From JAZDCJ01 sp036311985 (lineage in GTDB: Bacteria > Actinomycetota > Actinomycetes > Actinomycetales > Micrococcaceae): DNA of 64,000 nt. Made by a program: the position numbers and the translations under genes. The notes below the pieces were generated by a model. That model ran no database searches and was not told the origin of the DNA. It saw only the letters and a list, made by a program, of their open reading frames with translations. Positions 34,301 through 41,527 of the stretch are shown piece by piece. The first letter of the stretch is position 1; each line of letters starts with the position of its first letter. The DNA lies in NCBI RefSeq assembly GCF_036311985.1, contig NZ_JAZDCJ010000013.1. One strand, written 5' to 3'.

Positions 34301-35037
34301 GAGTCGAAGATCTGCGGGTCTTCGAAGCGGTCCAGATCCTCGAAGATCGCATACTTCGGCTTGACGGTGTCAAAGAATGCAACGATCTCGTCGAGAAAGC
34401 TGTCGAAGTAGGTAGTCGGGCCTTCGCCCAGGGCGATCTTGGTGCCGGCGGTCGTGACTTCAGAGACGATCCGGTCGCCGATGATCCAGCGAACTGCCCA
34501 CAGGGACACCAGCACGAGGCCAAACAGCAGTCCTGCCCGGATGATATACCCGGGCAGGTCAGCGGCCGGGTCCGGCCAGCCAGGTCCGGAGCGCACCCCA
34601 AGCACCCACAGAAGCCCTAGGCTGACCACGCTCGCACAGAGGGCATGGACGAAGGCCTTGCCCCTGGTCAGGGGTTTAGGCCTGGCAAACCTGGATCGAC
34701 GGATCTTACCTGGTTTCAGCCGGTAGACGAGCTGCTTGACCAGTTCCTTCTGGATCCGGTTGGTCAGGTCCTCGTCGTCCTTATCCGGGCCGAGCGTGTT
34801 GATGCTGATGCGGACCGTGGTTTGCTGGTGCTTCTCCTGAAAGGCATCCAGCACGCTGGACTTGCCGGCTCCGTAGCGGCCGGTGAGGGCGATGTTGCGG
34901 TTCCTCTTGTCGAGGACCGCTTCTTCAAGGTGCCGCACGTAGATCTCGTGCTGGCCGCCCTTGAACTCAGGGGCGAGGCTGCTCAGCTTGATCGGCTGCC
35001 CCGGTGCCCCCGGGTGGCTCGGGCGTTCCTCGGCCAC
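31342..35037 (-). CDS. YobI/KAP-type membrane-anchored P-loop NTPase
   Basis: A 1231-residue protein. The N-terminus matches the YobI-type P-loop family: LAPEFKGGQHEIYV, then the Walker A segment IALTGRYGAGKSSVLDAF (about 49-66). Two transmembrane helices (about 129-147 and 163-185) interrupt the NTPase domain as in KAP NTPases, followed by Walker B KYAIFEDLDRFEDP (about 227-240). A charged, low-complexity linker (about 282-315) precedes a long helical C-terminal region of about 800 residues with no motif I recognise. It starts at GTG 35037 after AGAGGAACC. YobI/KAP-type NTPases are found in defence islands; the role here is inferred from location. Confidence 0.85.
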   Translation of the reverse strand: MAEERPSHPGAPGQPIKLSSLAPEFKGGQHEIYVRHLEEAVLDKRNRNIALTGRYGAGKSSVLDAFQEKHQQTTVRISINTLGPDKDDEDLTNRIQKELVKQLVYRLKPGKIRRSRFARPKPLTRGKAFVHALCASVVSLGLLWVLGVRSGPGWPDPAADLPGYIIRAGLLFGLVLVSLWAVRWIIGDRIVSEVTTAGTKIALGEGPTTYFDSFLDEIVAFFDTVKPKYAIFEDLDRFEDPQIFDSLRELNTLINASANWQASDEPLRFIYAIKDSLFEQLGKETESKDGEEKSKDGEAKTSDNQDSPKASAKPRLDIATAAVRRANRTKFFEIVVPMVPFISHRNARDLLVGEMMKLGFAEDFVSRPLLDLVARHTTDMRLMKNICNEFVVFAEHLLWTKNPAPGMTADHLFALVAYKNFHLADFEAISQRTSTLDELERLHRDEVRALIEGLQEQRRKRMRTEEQRERKEAIAVELGNRLRHIKDMFPAHNRWPYASVTVGGQSYAFDAVDKVEFWEDVAKTKSFSIVQQHSGTTVTLNTERISRVFPEVMASEQWLDPAPTELERLLRQYDQDIAMLRGADFDGLARYERVPKGRMSFDRHITDVLESELARDLVRRGLITRNYAEYSAIFYGKFVGVDVAFFYNHSVQPNEMYLDYEFTSENAISNLLEQVPADFTSTVSALNVQVASYLLVKRPEDAKRLVEYIATHDSRDVQAFLNAFLNTPDVPGDLLIRQLTLHPWRDVFEYVAGHPGIPDEETRVRLLDAVLLNALEVDAYDFGRSSRALIESTYPRLTAVRKNLTASQTERVFAILEDLGLCFADLGDLSDLLRDRVVAAHMYRITVPNLQLALGIDVAPTLDEVRKKPSVWEFCSNHIEDYIVAMQVGESPQRIVLTESALVEVINEQHEAWTADQLRDVIFGSAASAAIEDIEDVPPSTWPRIVEAGLMSPTVSNVWVYVQAHGVDEHLSGLLTADGAGAVELREVEKVADEDRDVLAVRLLNASTHLTAQARVQLVKQLDLVSEIELAKVTPSPDQLFARALEEKILPDDYETFAHFAKGGWKAVSEAFAVSEKVLEFMAPALVAGFVGEFVESQRTPDALRRIVVECIGDYVPADDARALRAAGRYASANRIWLPLEEVRRIARVTRAPEAVLPQLVQARDTSPRDLAEILASLGQPYDMLVAGPGTEFDLPRGSSNETLFGRLEAGGRIEIVQKMIGRGRKVRNLV

Positions 35038-35083
35038 GGTTCCTCTTCCCCAAAAAAAAGCCTTCGACGTAATCAGTGCCCCA

Positions 35084-35115
35084 CTTCAGAAGCGCGATCG
35101 GGCGCGCCTCTGAAG
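35084..35115 (-). terminator. Hairpin downstream of ychF at the island border
   Basis: CTTCAGA (35084-35090) pairs with TCTGAAG (35109-35115) and GCGCG (35092-35096) with CGCGC (35103-35107), with one internal mismatch and a 6-nt loop, 24 nt after the ychF stop. A run of eight T on the minus strand (35059-35052) follows about 24 nt later, just before the NTPase ribosome binding site. Probably ends the ychF transcript. Confidence 0.6.
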
Positions 35116-35139
35116 CTGGATATCAGGTGGTTCTCTGAC

Positions 35140-36249
35140 CTATTTCTTGCCTTGGCTCGCAGAGGTTATTCCGTGACGGAACTCCACGACGTCGCCGTCC
35201 TTCATCACGTAGTCCTTGCCCTCGATCCGAGCCTTGCCCGCGGACTTGGCCGCCGCGACGGAACCGGCCTCGACGAGATCCTCGAACCCGATGACCTCGG
35301 CCTTGATGAAGCCGCGCTGGAAGTCGGTGTGGATGACGCCGGCGGCCTGCGGCGCGGTGTCGCCCTGGTGGATGGTCCAGGCTCGGGTTTCCTTGGGACC
35401 GGCGGTCAGGTACGTCTGCAGGCCCAGCGTGTCGAAGCCGACGCGGGCAAGCTTGTCCAACCCCGACCCCTCGTAGCCGGCGTCCTCGAGCATCTCCGCG
35501 GCTTCCTCCTCGGTCAGCTCGGCCAGTTCGGACTCGAACTGCGCGTCGAGGAAGATCGCCTCGGCCGGGGCCACGAGCGCCGCCAGCTCCTGCTGCATCT
35601 CGGTGTTGGCCAGCCCGGCCTCGTCGGTGTTGAACACGTAGATGAAGGGCTTGGTGGTCATGAGCTGCAGGGGTGCGAGCTCGGCGAGGTCGATCTTCGC
35701 AGCCGCGGCGCCGGCGTAGAGTGTGGCACCGGACTCCAGGACCTTCTGCGCCTGCTTCACCACGTCGATGAATGAGGCCTCGATCTTCTTCGCGCGCAGG
35801 TCCTTTTCAAGGCGCGGCAGCTGGTTCTCGATGGTCTGCAGGTCGGCCAGTATCAGCTCGGTGGAGATCGTCTCGATGTCCGAGGCGGGGCTGACCTCCC
35901 CGTCGACGTGGACCACGTCGGAGTCCTCGAAGGCGCGGGTCACCTGGCAGATCGCGTCGGCCTCGCGGATGTTTGCGAGGAACTTGTTGCCCAGCCCCTC
36001 GCCCTCGGAGGCGCCCTTGACGATGCCGGCGATGTCCACGAAGGACACGGTGGCCGGCAGGATGCGCTCGCTGCCGAAGATGCCCGCGAGAACCTTCAGC
36101 CGCGGATCCGGCAGCGGCACGACGCCGACGTTCGGCTCGATGGTCGCGAACGGATAGTTCGCCGCGAGCACCTGCGCGCGGGTCAGGGCGTTGAAGAGGG
36201 TTGACTTGCCGACGTTGGGCAGTCCGACGATTCCGATAGTAAGAGCCAC
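35140..36249 (-). CDS. ychF: Obg-family ATPase/GTPase YchF with an altered C-terminus
   Basis: A 369-residue YchF/Ola1 NTPase that binds ribosomes and takes part in stress and redox control. Motifs are GLPNVGKSTLFNALT (P-loop), NYPFATIEPNVGVV, DIAGIVKGASEGEGLGN and the C-terminal TGS domain. Family members usually end soon after DGDVVEFRFNV; here the end is DGDVVEFRHGITSASQGKK, so the last codons differ and are about 7 longer. The accessory island begins just beyond. TAGAAT (36263-36258) lies 8 nt before the GTG start, suggesting a leaderless or nearly leaderless mRNA. Confidence 0.95.
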   Translation of the reverse strand: MALTIGIVGLPNVGKSTLFNALTRAQVLAANYPFATIEPNVGVVPLPDPRLKVLAGIFGSERILPATVSFVDIAGIVKGASEGEGLGNKFLANIREADAICQVTRAFEDSDVVHVDGEVSPASDIETISTELILADLQTIENQLPRLEKDLRAKKIEASFIDVVKQAQKVLESGATLYAGAAAAKIDLAELAPLQLMTTKPFIYVFNTDEAGLANTEMQQELAALVAPAEAIFLDAQFESELAELTEEEAAEMLEDAGYEGSGLDKLARVGFDTLGLQTYLTAGPKETRAWTIHQGDTAPQAAGVIHTDFQRGFIKAEVIGFEDLVEAGSVAAAKSAGKARIEGKDYVMKDGDVVEFRHGITSASQGKK

Positions 36250-36362
36250 GGGAGTCGATTCTACCGGCCTACCGCGGCACCTCGCGATCCGGCGGGCGGG
36301 ATGTGAGCGATCTCCACCGGGCGTTGCGCCAAAGTGTCGGTGGCGGCTGGCACAGTGGGGGC

Positions 36363-37730
36363 ATGGACAATTCCACGTTCTTGGTCCCGGTGTTGACCCT
36401 GCTGCTGGGCGCCGTTGCGGGCGCAGCGGGCGCCTGGTGGCTGCTGCGCGGCCGCTTGGAGACGTTGCGCGAGGAGAACGACGACGTAGCCCACCGTTTG
36501 GGGTCCGCGTCCAGCGAGCTGGCCGCCGCCCAGGCCGAGTCCCGCCTGCTGCGCCAACGCGCCGCGGAGGACCGGGAACGCGAACTCGAGGACCAGGCCT
36601 TGCTGCAGGCTCTGGCCCCGGTGGCGGAGAAGCTGCGCCAGGTCCAGCACCAGGTCTCCGTGCTCGAGCGGGACCGGGTGGAACAGTTCGGCCAGCTGAG
36701 CCAGCAGCTGGCGACGGCGGCGGAGCAGGACGCCGCGCTGCTGCGGACCACCTCTTCGCTTGCGGGCGCGCTGCGCAACAACGCCACGCGGGGCACCTGG
36801 GGCGAGGTGCAGCTGCGCCGGGTCGTGGAGGCCGCCGGCATGCTCGCGCACGTGGACTTCTCCGAGCAGGTCGTCTCCGCCAGTGGGCAGCGCCCGGACA
36901 TGGTGGTCAACCTGCCCGGCGGGAAATCGGTCGCCGTGGACTCGAAGGTCCCGTTGGGCGCCTACCTGGAGGCCCAGGAACTGTCCTCGGAGTCCGCTCC
37001 CGAGCAGCGCGACCGCCAGCGCGAACGGCTGACCGCGCACGCCAAGGCCCTGCGGTCGCATGTCGACGCACTGGGGTCGAAGAAGTATTGGGAGGGTCTG
37101 CCGGGCAGCCCCGAACTGGTCGTCTGCTTCCTGCCGGCCGAGTCGTTCCTGGCCGCCGCCCTGCAGGCCGATTCCAGCTTGATGGACCACGCGTTCTCCC
37201 AGAACGTCGTTCTGGCCTCACCGGCGACGCTGCTCTCGATCCTCAAGGGACTCGCCGTGGCATGGCGCCAGGAACTGCTGACGGACAACGCCCGTGCGCT
37301 GTTCGAGCAATCGAGGGAACTCTACGAGCGCCTCGGCACCATGGGCGGGCACCTGACCAAGCTGGGCGGCTCCTTGAAATCGAGCGTCGAACGCTACAAC
37401 TCGCTCATCGGCACCCTCGAGTCCAGGGTCCTGCCCTCGGCGCGGCGCATCCAGGACCTCGACCCCGGCCTGGGCGCCTCGGCCGCGGGACAGCAGTTGT
37501 TCGCGCTGGCCCCCGTAGAGTCCACGCCGCGCGTCCTCAGCGCCTCAGAGCTCCTCGACGCCCAACACCTGGCCGAGAACGCCTCGACCGGCCCGGCCCC
37601 GTCCACGCCCCGCGCCCAGACATCTGGGGCCCAGCTCTCCGACGCCCACACATCTGACGCCCAGATCTCCGGCGCCCAGACATCCGACGATCTGGCCGAC
37701 GACGAGTCAGGAACCGCGGCCACCGCCTGA
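36363..37730 (+). CDS. rmuC: DNA recombination protein RmuC
   Basis: A 455-residue protein with an N-terminal membrane helix (about residues 6-25), a long coiled coil (about 30-150) and the RmuC core, with RPDMVVNLPGGKSVAVDSKVP (a PD-(D/E)xK-like D...DSK arrangement) and a conserved C-terminal helix bundle. RmuC limits rearrangements at inverted repeats. The ATG at 36363 starts the membrane helix and has CACAGT 6 nt upstream; an open frame begins earlier at 36303 but lacks support. The C-terminal tail is low-complexity, with five pentapeptide repeats. It is divergent from ychF. Confidence 0.9.
   Translation: MDNSTFLVPVLTLLLGAVAGAAGAWWLLRGRLETLREENDDVAHRLGSASSELAAAQAESRLLRQRAAEDRERELEDQALLQALAPVAEKLRQVQHQVSVLERDRVEQFGQLSQQLATAAEQDAALLRTTSSLAGALRNNATRGTWGEVQLRRVVEAAGMLAHVDFSEQVVSASGQRPDMVVNLPGGKSVAVDSKVPLGAYLEAQELSSESAPEQRDRQRERLTAHAKALRSHVDALGSKKYWEGLPGSPELVVCFLPAESFLAAALQADSSLMDHAFSQNVVLASPATLLSILKGLAVAWRQELLTDNARALFEQSRELYERLGTMGGHLTKLGGSLKSSVERYNSLIGTLESRVLPSARRIQDLDPGLGASAAGQQLFALAPVESTPRVLSASELLDAQHLAENASTGPAPSTPRAQTSGAQLSDAHTSDAQISGAQTSDDLADDESGTAATA
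37614..37688 (+). repeat. Five tandem 15-bp repeats in the rmuC 3' end
   Basis: Five in-frame 15-bp units (75 bp) encode the pentapeptide pattern Ala-(Gln/His)-x-Ser-(Gly/Asp): AQTSG, AQLSD, AHTSD, AQISG, AQTSD. They lie in the disordered C-terminal tail of RmuC and look like a slippage-derived expansion. Confidence 0.8.
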
Positions 37731-37946
37731 CCGCGCCCGCGGGCCCTGCGGCCCCCACCACCTCCGTCCACGCCTGCACTCGACCACACTTCGACGCCGT
37801 GGGAAGTCCGGCGCTCGTAGCTTCGGGGACGTCCAACGCGCCGACCACCGCAACCACCAGCGGCCCCGGTTCCGCCGACGCCGCCTGACCACGCCCGCCC
37901 GACTCCGCCCACCACTTCGGCTACCGGCTCGCAGCTTCCGGTGGAG

Positions 37947-37997
37947 AAACTGCAGCTTGTCGACGAAACCGTGTCCAATGGACGTCGATTCGTCGAA
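37947..37997 (+). repeat. Partial copy of a palindromic intergenic repeat (R1)
   Basis: About 50 bp starting AAACTGCA (37947-37954) and running through AAACCGTGTCCA to CGTCGA aligns with the first two thirds of the palindromic element at 39196-39266, by eye at about 40 of 50 positions. The right arm is missing. It lies in the 287-bp gap between rmuC and the AbiEi/DUF559-like gene; otherwise that gap holds only low-complexity GC-rich sequence. Confidence 0.55.
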
Positions 37998-38017
37998 GGG
38001 CGGACGATTGGGATCGG

Positions 38018-39073
38018 TCAAGCACTCCGGGCCGACGGGCCGGACGCCGTCGCTCGTCCCGGCACGTCCACGGCACTACCGCGTGAGCGCCGCGGAACAC
38101 CATTCCCGCTCAAGATGTTCTCGAAGGTCGCGGGATTCATCGCCTCCGTCCAGGTCCAGCGGAACACATGGAGCCCGCTCCGCTTCAGCAACTCCTCACG
38201 GCGCTTTTCCTCCCGCCGGACCTCGGCCTCGCTCCGCCCGCTCATCATGGAGGGCTCGGAGTACTTCACTTGGCCGTCGAACTCGCCGATGAGGCGGGCC
38301 CGTGGCCAATAGAAGTCCGTCCGCGCCTTTGATCCGTCGGACAACGTGAATTCGTGCTGCTCCACCGGCGTCTCGAAGCCAAGCTCCCGAATCCCGACGC
38401 GGCTGAGTGATTCACCGGCCGACTCGGCCAGGCCGCTGGACAAGGCAAGGCGATCCCGAAACCTGTCCCTCGCGGTCGGCGAACCCAACGAATCGGCCGC
38501 ATCGACCAAGACTCCAAAGGCCTCCGGAAGTCCCCGGTCCCCCGCCCGCAGTTCGTCGTAACGACGCCGGAACGAGTCAAGGACAACCACTGCCCCGGGC
38601 AGCTCCTGGGTGGCGGCTTGCTCGACCACCGTTGGAACGAGTGCAGCCACGGCGAAGCCGTCGACATCCTCGACGGCGTGCTTCCGAAAGTGGCGCTTGA
38701 CCTCGGCCGCGCCGCCCAGTGCCAGTCTCGCCTGAGGACTCAGACGGGCTTTGGAGACCAACCCCGGCGTGGTCCTCCCGCCCGTAGGACGCGAGGTCAT
38801 GACGTGGAGGGCGGTCGGCGTAGTCATCATCGAAACCTTCCAGAGGAACAACGCCGTTGGGCCGCAGAAGACAGTGTCCGGCCGGGCTGCCGCGTGGGCA
38901 GCCAGCGACAACCCGTAGCGGTCCCACGCCGTCAGCCCCGACCACTCGTCGGCCGGAAAGTAGTAGCCGGGCCGAACCCTGACGAGACGCTCCTCCGCAT
39001 ACGCACGGGCCAGCTTCCGCGGCGATTCCGTCAGGAGCCGATGACCGTTCCACAGCGCCAGTGCCCTACCCAT
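38018..39073 (-). CDS. AbiEi-antitoxin-like / DUF559-type protein
   Basis: A 351-residue protein of a type common in actinobacteria and often annotated as type IV toxin-antitoxin AbiEi-like. The N-terminal part has an AbiEi-like arrangement (ARAYAEERLVRVRPGYYF, then GPTALFLWKV). The C-terminal part looks like a Vsr/DUF559 nuclease fold: ARTDFYWPRARLIGEFDGQVKY, EEKRREELLKRSGLHVFRWTW, with a D...E-x-D core. No AbiEii toxin gene is adjacent. The ATG at 39073 is used; an upstream open frame lies in repeat sequence. It is flanked on both sides by copies of one intergenic repeat. Confidence 0.75.
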   Translation of the reverse strand: MGRALALWNGHRLLTESPRKLARAYAEERLVRVRPGYYFPADEWSGLTAWDRYGLSLAAHAAARPDTVFCGPTALFLWKVSMMTTPTALHVMTSRPTGGRTTPGLVSKARLSPQARLALGGAAEVKRHFRKHAVEDVDGFAVAALVPTVVEQAATQELPGAVVVLDSFRRRYDELRAGDRGLPEAFGVLVDAADSLGSPTARDRFRDRLALSSGLAESAGESLSRVGIRELGFETPVEQHEFTLSDGSKARTDFYWPRARLIGEFDGQVKYSEPSMMSGRSEAEVRREEKRREELLKRSGLHVFRWTWTEAMNPATFENILSGNGVPRRSRGSAVDVPGRATASGPSARSA

Positions 39074-39195
39074 GCATCCAGCGTCGCCGATTCCGGAGCC
39101 CCTCCGTGGCGAGGGCCTTCCGTTGTGGAAGACACTCCGAATCCGCCGCCTGTGGAGGACAAGTCCCCCAGTGAAACGTCTCTCAACATCTCGTT

Positions 39196-39266
39196 CGACA
39201 AACTGCAACATCTCGACCAAACCGCGTCCATCGGACGACGATCCGTCGAGTACCTGCAGTTTCGCG
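39196..39266 (+). repeat. Palindromic intergenic repeat (R2)
   Basis: An imperfect palindrome of about 70 bp. The left arm AAACTGCA (39200-39207) and CTCGAC (39212-39217) pair with GTCGAG (39245-39250) and TGCAGTTT (39255-39262); the loop carries CCGCGTCCATCGG. A partial copy is at 37947-37997. It resembles short palindromic extragenic elements seen in Arthrobacter-like genomes. Family assignment is by appearance only. Confidence 0.6.
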
Positions 39267-39299
39267 GGAGGGGCCAGCCGGGCCGCGCGGGAAGGGCCC

Positions 39300-40394
39300 C
39301 TAGTTGTTCGGGCGGGAGCCGCGGCCGCCGAGGCCGCTCAGCGGGTCGCCGCTCTCCTTGAGCTTGGCGCGCAGCTCCTTGGGCAGCGAGAACAGGATGT
39401 CCTCCTCGGCCGTGACGACCTCCTCGGCCTCGCCGAAGCCGTACTCGGACAGCAGGGCCAGGACGTCGCGCACGAGGACCTCGGGCACGGAGGCCCCGGA
39501 CGTCACGCCCACGGTCGACACGCCCTCGAACCAGGCCTCGTCGACCTCGTCGGCGAAGTCCACGCGGTAGGAGGCCTTCGCCCCGTACTCCAGCGCCACC
39601 TCGACGAGCCGCACCGAGTTGGAGGAGTTCGCCGAACCGACGACGATCACCAGGTCCGCCTGCGGGGCGATCTTCTTGATGGCCGCCTGCCGGTTGGACG
39701 TGGCGTAGCAGATGTCGTCGCTCGGCGGATCCTGCAGCTTCGGGAAACGTTCGCGGAGAATGGCCACGATCTCCAGCGTCTCGTCGACGGACAGCGTGGT
39801 CTGCGAGAGCCAGATCAGCTTCTCCGGATCGCGCACCTGCACGGTCCGCGCCTCCGCCGGGTTGTTCACGATGGTCGTGGCCTCCGGCGCCTCGCCATAG
39901 GTGCCCTCGACCTCCTCGTGCCCCTCGTGCCCGATGAGCAGGATCTCGTTGTCGTTCTTCGCGAAGCGGACGGCCTCGCGGTGGACCTTGGTCACGAGCG
40001 GGCACGTCGCGTCGATCGTGCGCAGCTGGCGCTCCTCGGCGGAACGGACGACGGCGGGGCTCACCCCGTGCGCGGAGAAGACCACGAGCTCGCCCTCGGG
40101 GACCTCGTCCGTCTCCTCGACGAAGATGGCGCCGCGCTCCTCGAGCGTCTGGACGACGTGCTTGTTGTGCACGATCTGCTTGCGCACGTAGACGGGAGCA
40201 CCGTAGTGCTCAAGCGCCTTCTCGACGGCGATGACCGCGCGGTCGACGCCCGCGCAGTAGCCGCGCGGGGCCGCCAGCAGCACGCGCTTGGGTCCCTCAA
40301 CGGGGACGGCCGCGGCGATCTCCTCTGGAGTACGACGCCGGCGCGGCACCCTGGGCAGCGGAAGGGCGACGGGGACCGTGGTACTGGCAGACAT
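39300..40394 (-). CDS. ispH: 4-hydroxy-3-methylbut-2-enyl diphosphate reductase
   Basis: A 364-residue iron-sulfur reductase for the last step of the MEP isoprenoid pathway, making IPP and DMAPP. The three cluster cysteines are in PRGYCAGVDRAV (Cys 47), DATCPLVTKVH (Cys 131) and DICYATSNRQ (Cys 229), with the active-site HGV and SSNS motifs also present. The ATG at 40394 is chosen because TAGAAT (40407-40402) lies 7 nt upstream, a leaderless pattern. It sits beside the xseAB pair on the opposite strand, the usual neighbourhood in Micrococcaceae. Confidence 0.96.
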   Translation of the reverse strand: MSASTTVPVALPLPRVPRRRRTPEEIAAAVPVEGPKRVLLAAPRGYCAGVDRAVIAVEKALEHYGAPVYVRKQIVHNKHVVQTLEERGAIFVEETDEVPEGELVVFSAHGVSPAVVRSAEERQLRTIDATCPLVTKVHREAVRFAKNDNEILLIGHEGHEEVEGTYGEAPEATTIVNNPAEARTVQVRDPEKLIWLSQTTLSVDETLEIVAILRERFPKLQDPPSDDICYATSNRQAAIKKIAPQADLVIVVGSANSSNSVRLVEVALEYGAKASYRVDFADEVDEAWFEGVSTVGVTSGASVPEVLVRDVLALLSEYGFGEAEEVVTAEEDILFSLPKELRAKLKESGDPLSGLGGRGSRPNN

Positions 40395-40492
40395 GCCTTC
40401 GATTCTAGCCGTTCCGGCCGGGGTCGAGGCAGGACGGGCATCACGTCCACGCTCTGGGCTGAACCGGCAGGCTTCTGGGGTGGACCGGGGAG

Positions 40493-41416
40493 CTACGCGG
40501 CCGTGCCCGCCGCACGGCGCTCGGCGATCCGGGAGCCCGCGGCCCACAGCAACCCCACGACGGCGACGGCCGCGGCGGCGGCGCCGAACTGCCAGAACAG
40601 CCCCGTGGCCTGTTCCCCGAGCGAGGCCCCGACGGCCCGCAGGAGGGAGGCACCCAGGTCCGCGTCCGGCGTCGTACCCACAGCCCCGGCCAAGGTGGAG
40701 GGCCACGTGGACGCCCACCACGCGAGTCCCGCGGCCAGGAGCGCTCCCGCCAGTCCGCCGGCGACGAGGGCACCACCGCGTCGGCCCGGCGGTGCGAGCA
40801 GGAGGCCCAGGAGCCCGGCAAGTCCCGCCACGGCGGCGGCCCACGGCCAGGACTCGGCGAGGGCGAGCTGTTCGGCCGTGGTCTGCGGCCGCGCCTGGTC
40901 CTGGCCCAGGACTCCGAGGTCGATTCCGACGTCGGTTTCGGGGTCCAGCCCGGAGAGGAGCCCGCCGAGGCGGAACCCCTCCGCCGCGGCCTGCAGCCGT
41001 TCCACGCCTAGCGAGGCCAGGGGGCCGAGCTCGAAGCGCAACTCGGCCTGATCGAGCTCGCCCGCCCCGACCTGGTTCAGGCGTTCGACGTAGCCCGCCC
41101 GCGAGGCGTCGGCGGCCTCGACCCACGCGTCGGTGAAGCCGGGATCGTCGAGGATCCCCGAGACGGCGTCCTCGACCGCCCCCTCGACGGCGGGCTGCAG
41201 GAGCGAGGGGATCTGGACCGGGAGCTGGTCCAGCACGACGTCGACGAGCCGGCCCGGCAGCTCGGCGCGGACGCCGGGATCGGCCGCGAGGTCGGCCGCC
41301 AGCCGGCGCACCGGTTCCGGGGTGTTGGCGGCCCGGTCGATGCCCGAACCGAGGACGGCCACCGCCGCGAGGACCGCCGCGATCAGCGTCAGGAGAAGCG
41401 AGAAAAGGGTACGCAT
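40493..41416 (-). CDS. Hypothetical membrane protein
   Basis: A 307-residue protein with an N-terminal hydrophobic helix (about residues 2-24), an acidic Ala/Leu-rich extracytoplasmic segment of about 165 residues, and three C-terminal hydrophobic helices (about 193-210, 217-235 and 278-295). No catalytic motif is recognised. The ATG at 41416 has an AAGGAAG ribosome binding site. It lies between ispH and xseA. Function unknown. Confidence 0.75.
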   Translation of the reverse strand: MRTLFSLLLTLIAAVLAAVAVLGSGIDRAANTPEPVRRLAADLAADPGVRAELPGRLVDVVLDQLPVQIPSLLQPAVEGAVEDAVSGILDDPGFTDAWVEAADASRAGYVERLNQVGAGELDQAELRFELGPLASLGVERLQAAAEGFRLGGLLSGLDPETDVGIDLGVLGQDQARPQTTAEQLALAESWPWAAAVAGLAGLLGLLLAPPGRRGGALVAGGLAGALLAAGLAWWASTWPSTLAGAVGTTPDADLGASLLRAVGASLGEQATGLFWQFGAAAAAVAVVGLLWAAGSRIAERRAAGTAA

Positions 41417-41527
41417 GGCGGCTTCCTTCCGGGTCGGCGCGGGTGCATCGCCCGTTTTGTCCCACCTTACTGATAGGAATGATGGCGGGATAGCTGATAC
41501 GGGCCGCACGGCCCGGACGGGAGCAAC

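Noticed and set aside
21500..35140. tRNA-type attachment sites, integrase or direct repeats at the island ends
   Set aside because: I saw no integrase, tRNA gene or clear duplicated ends, so I do not call it a prophage or integrative element.
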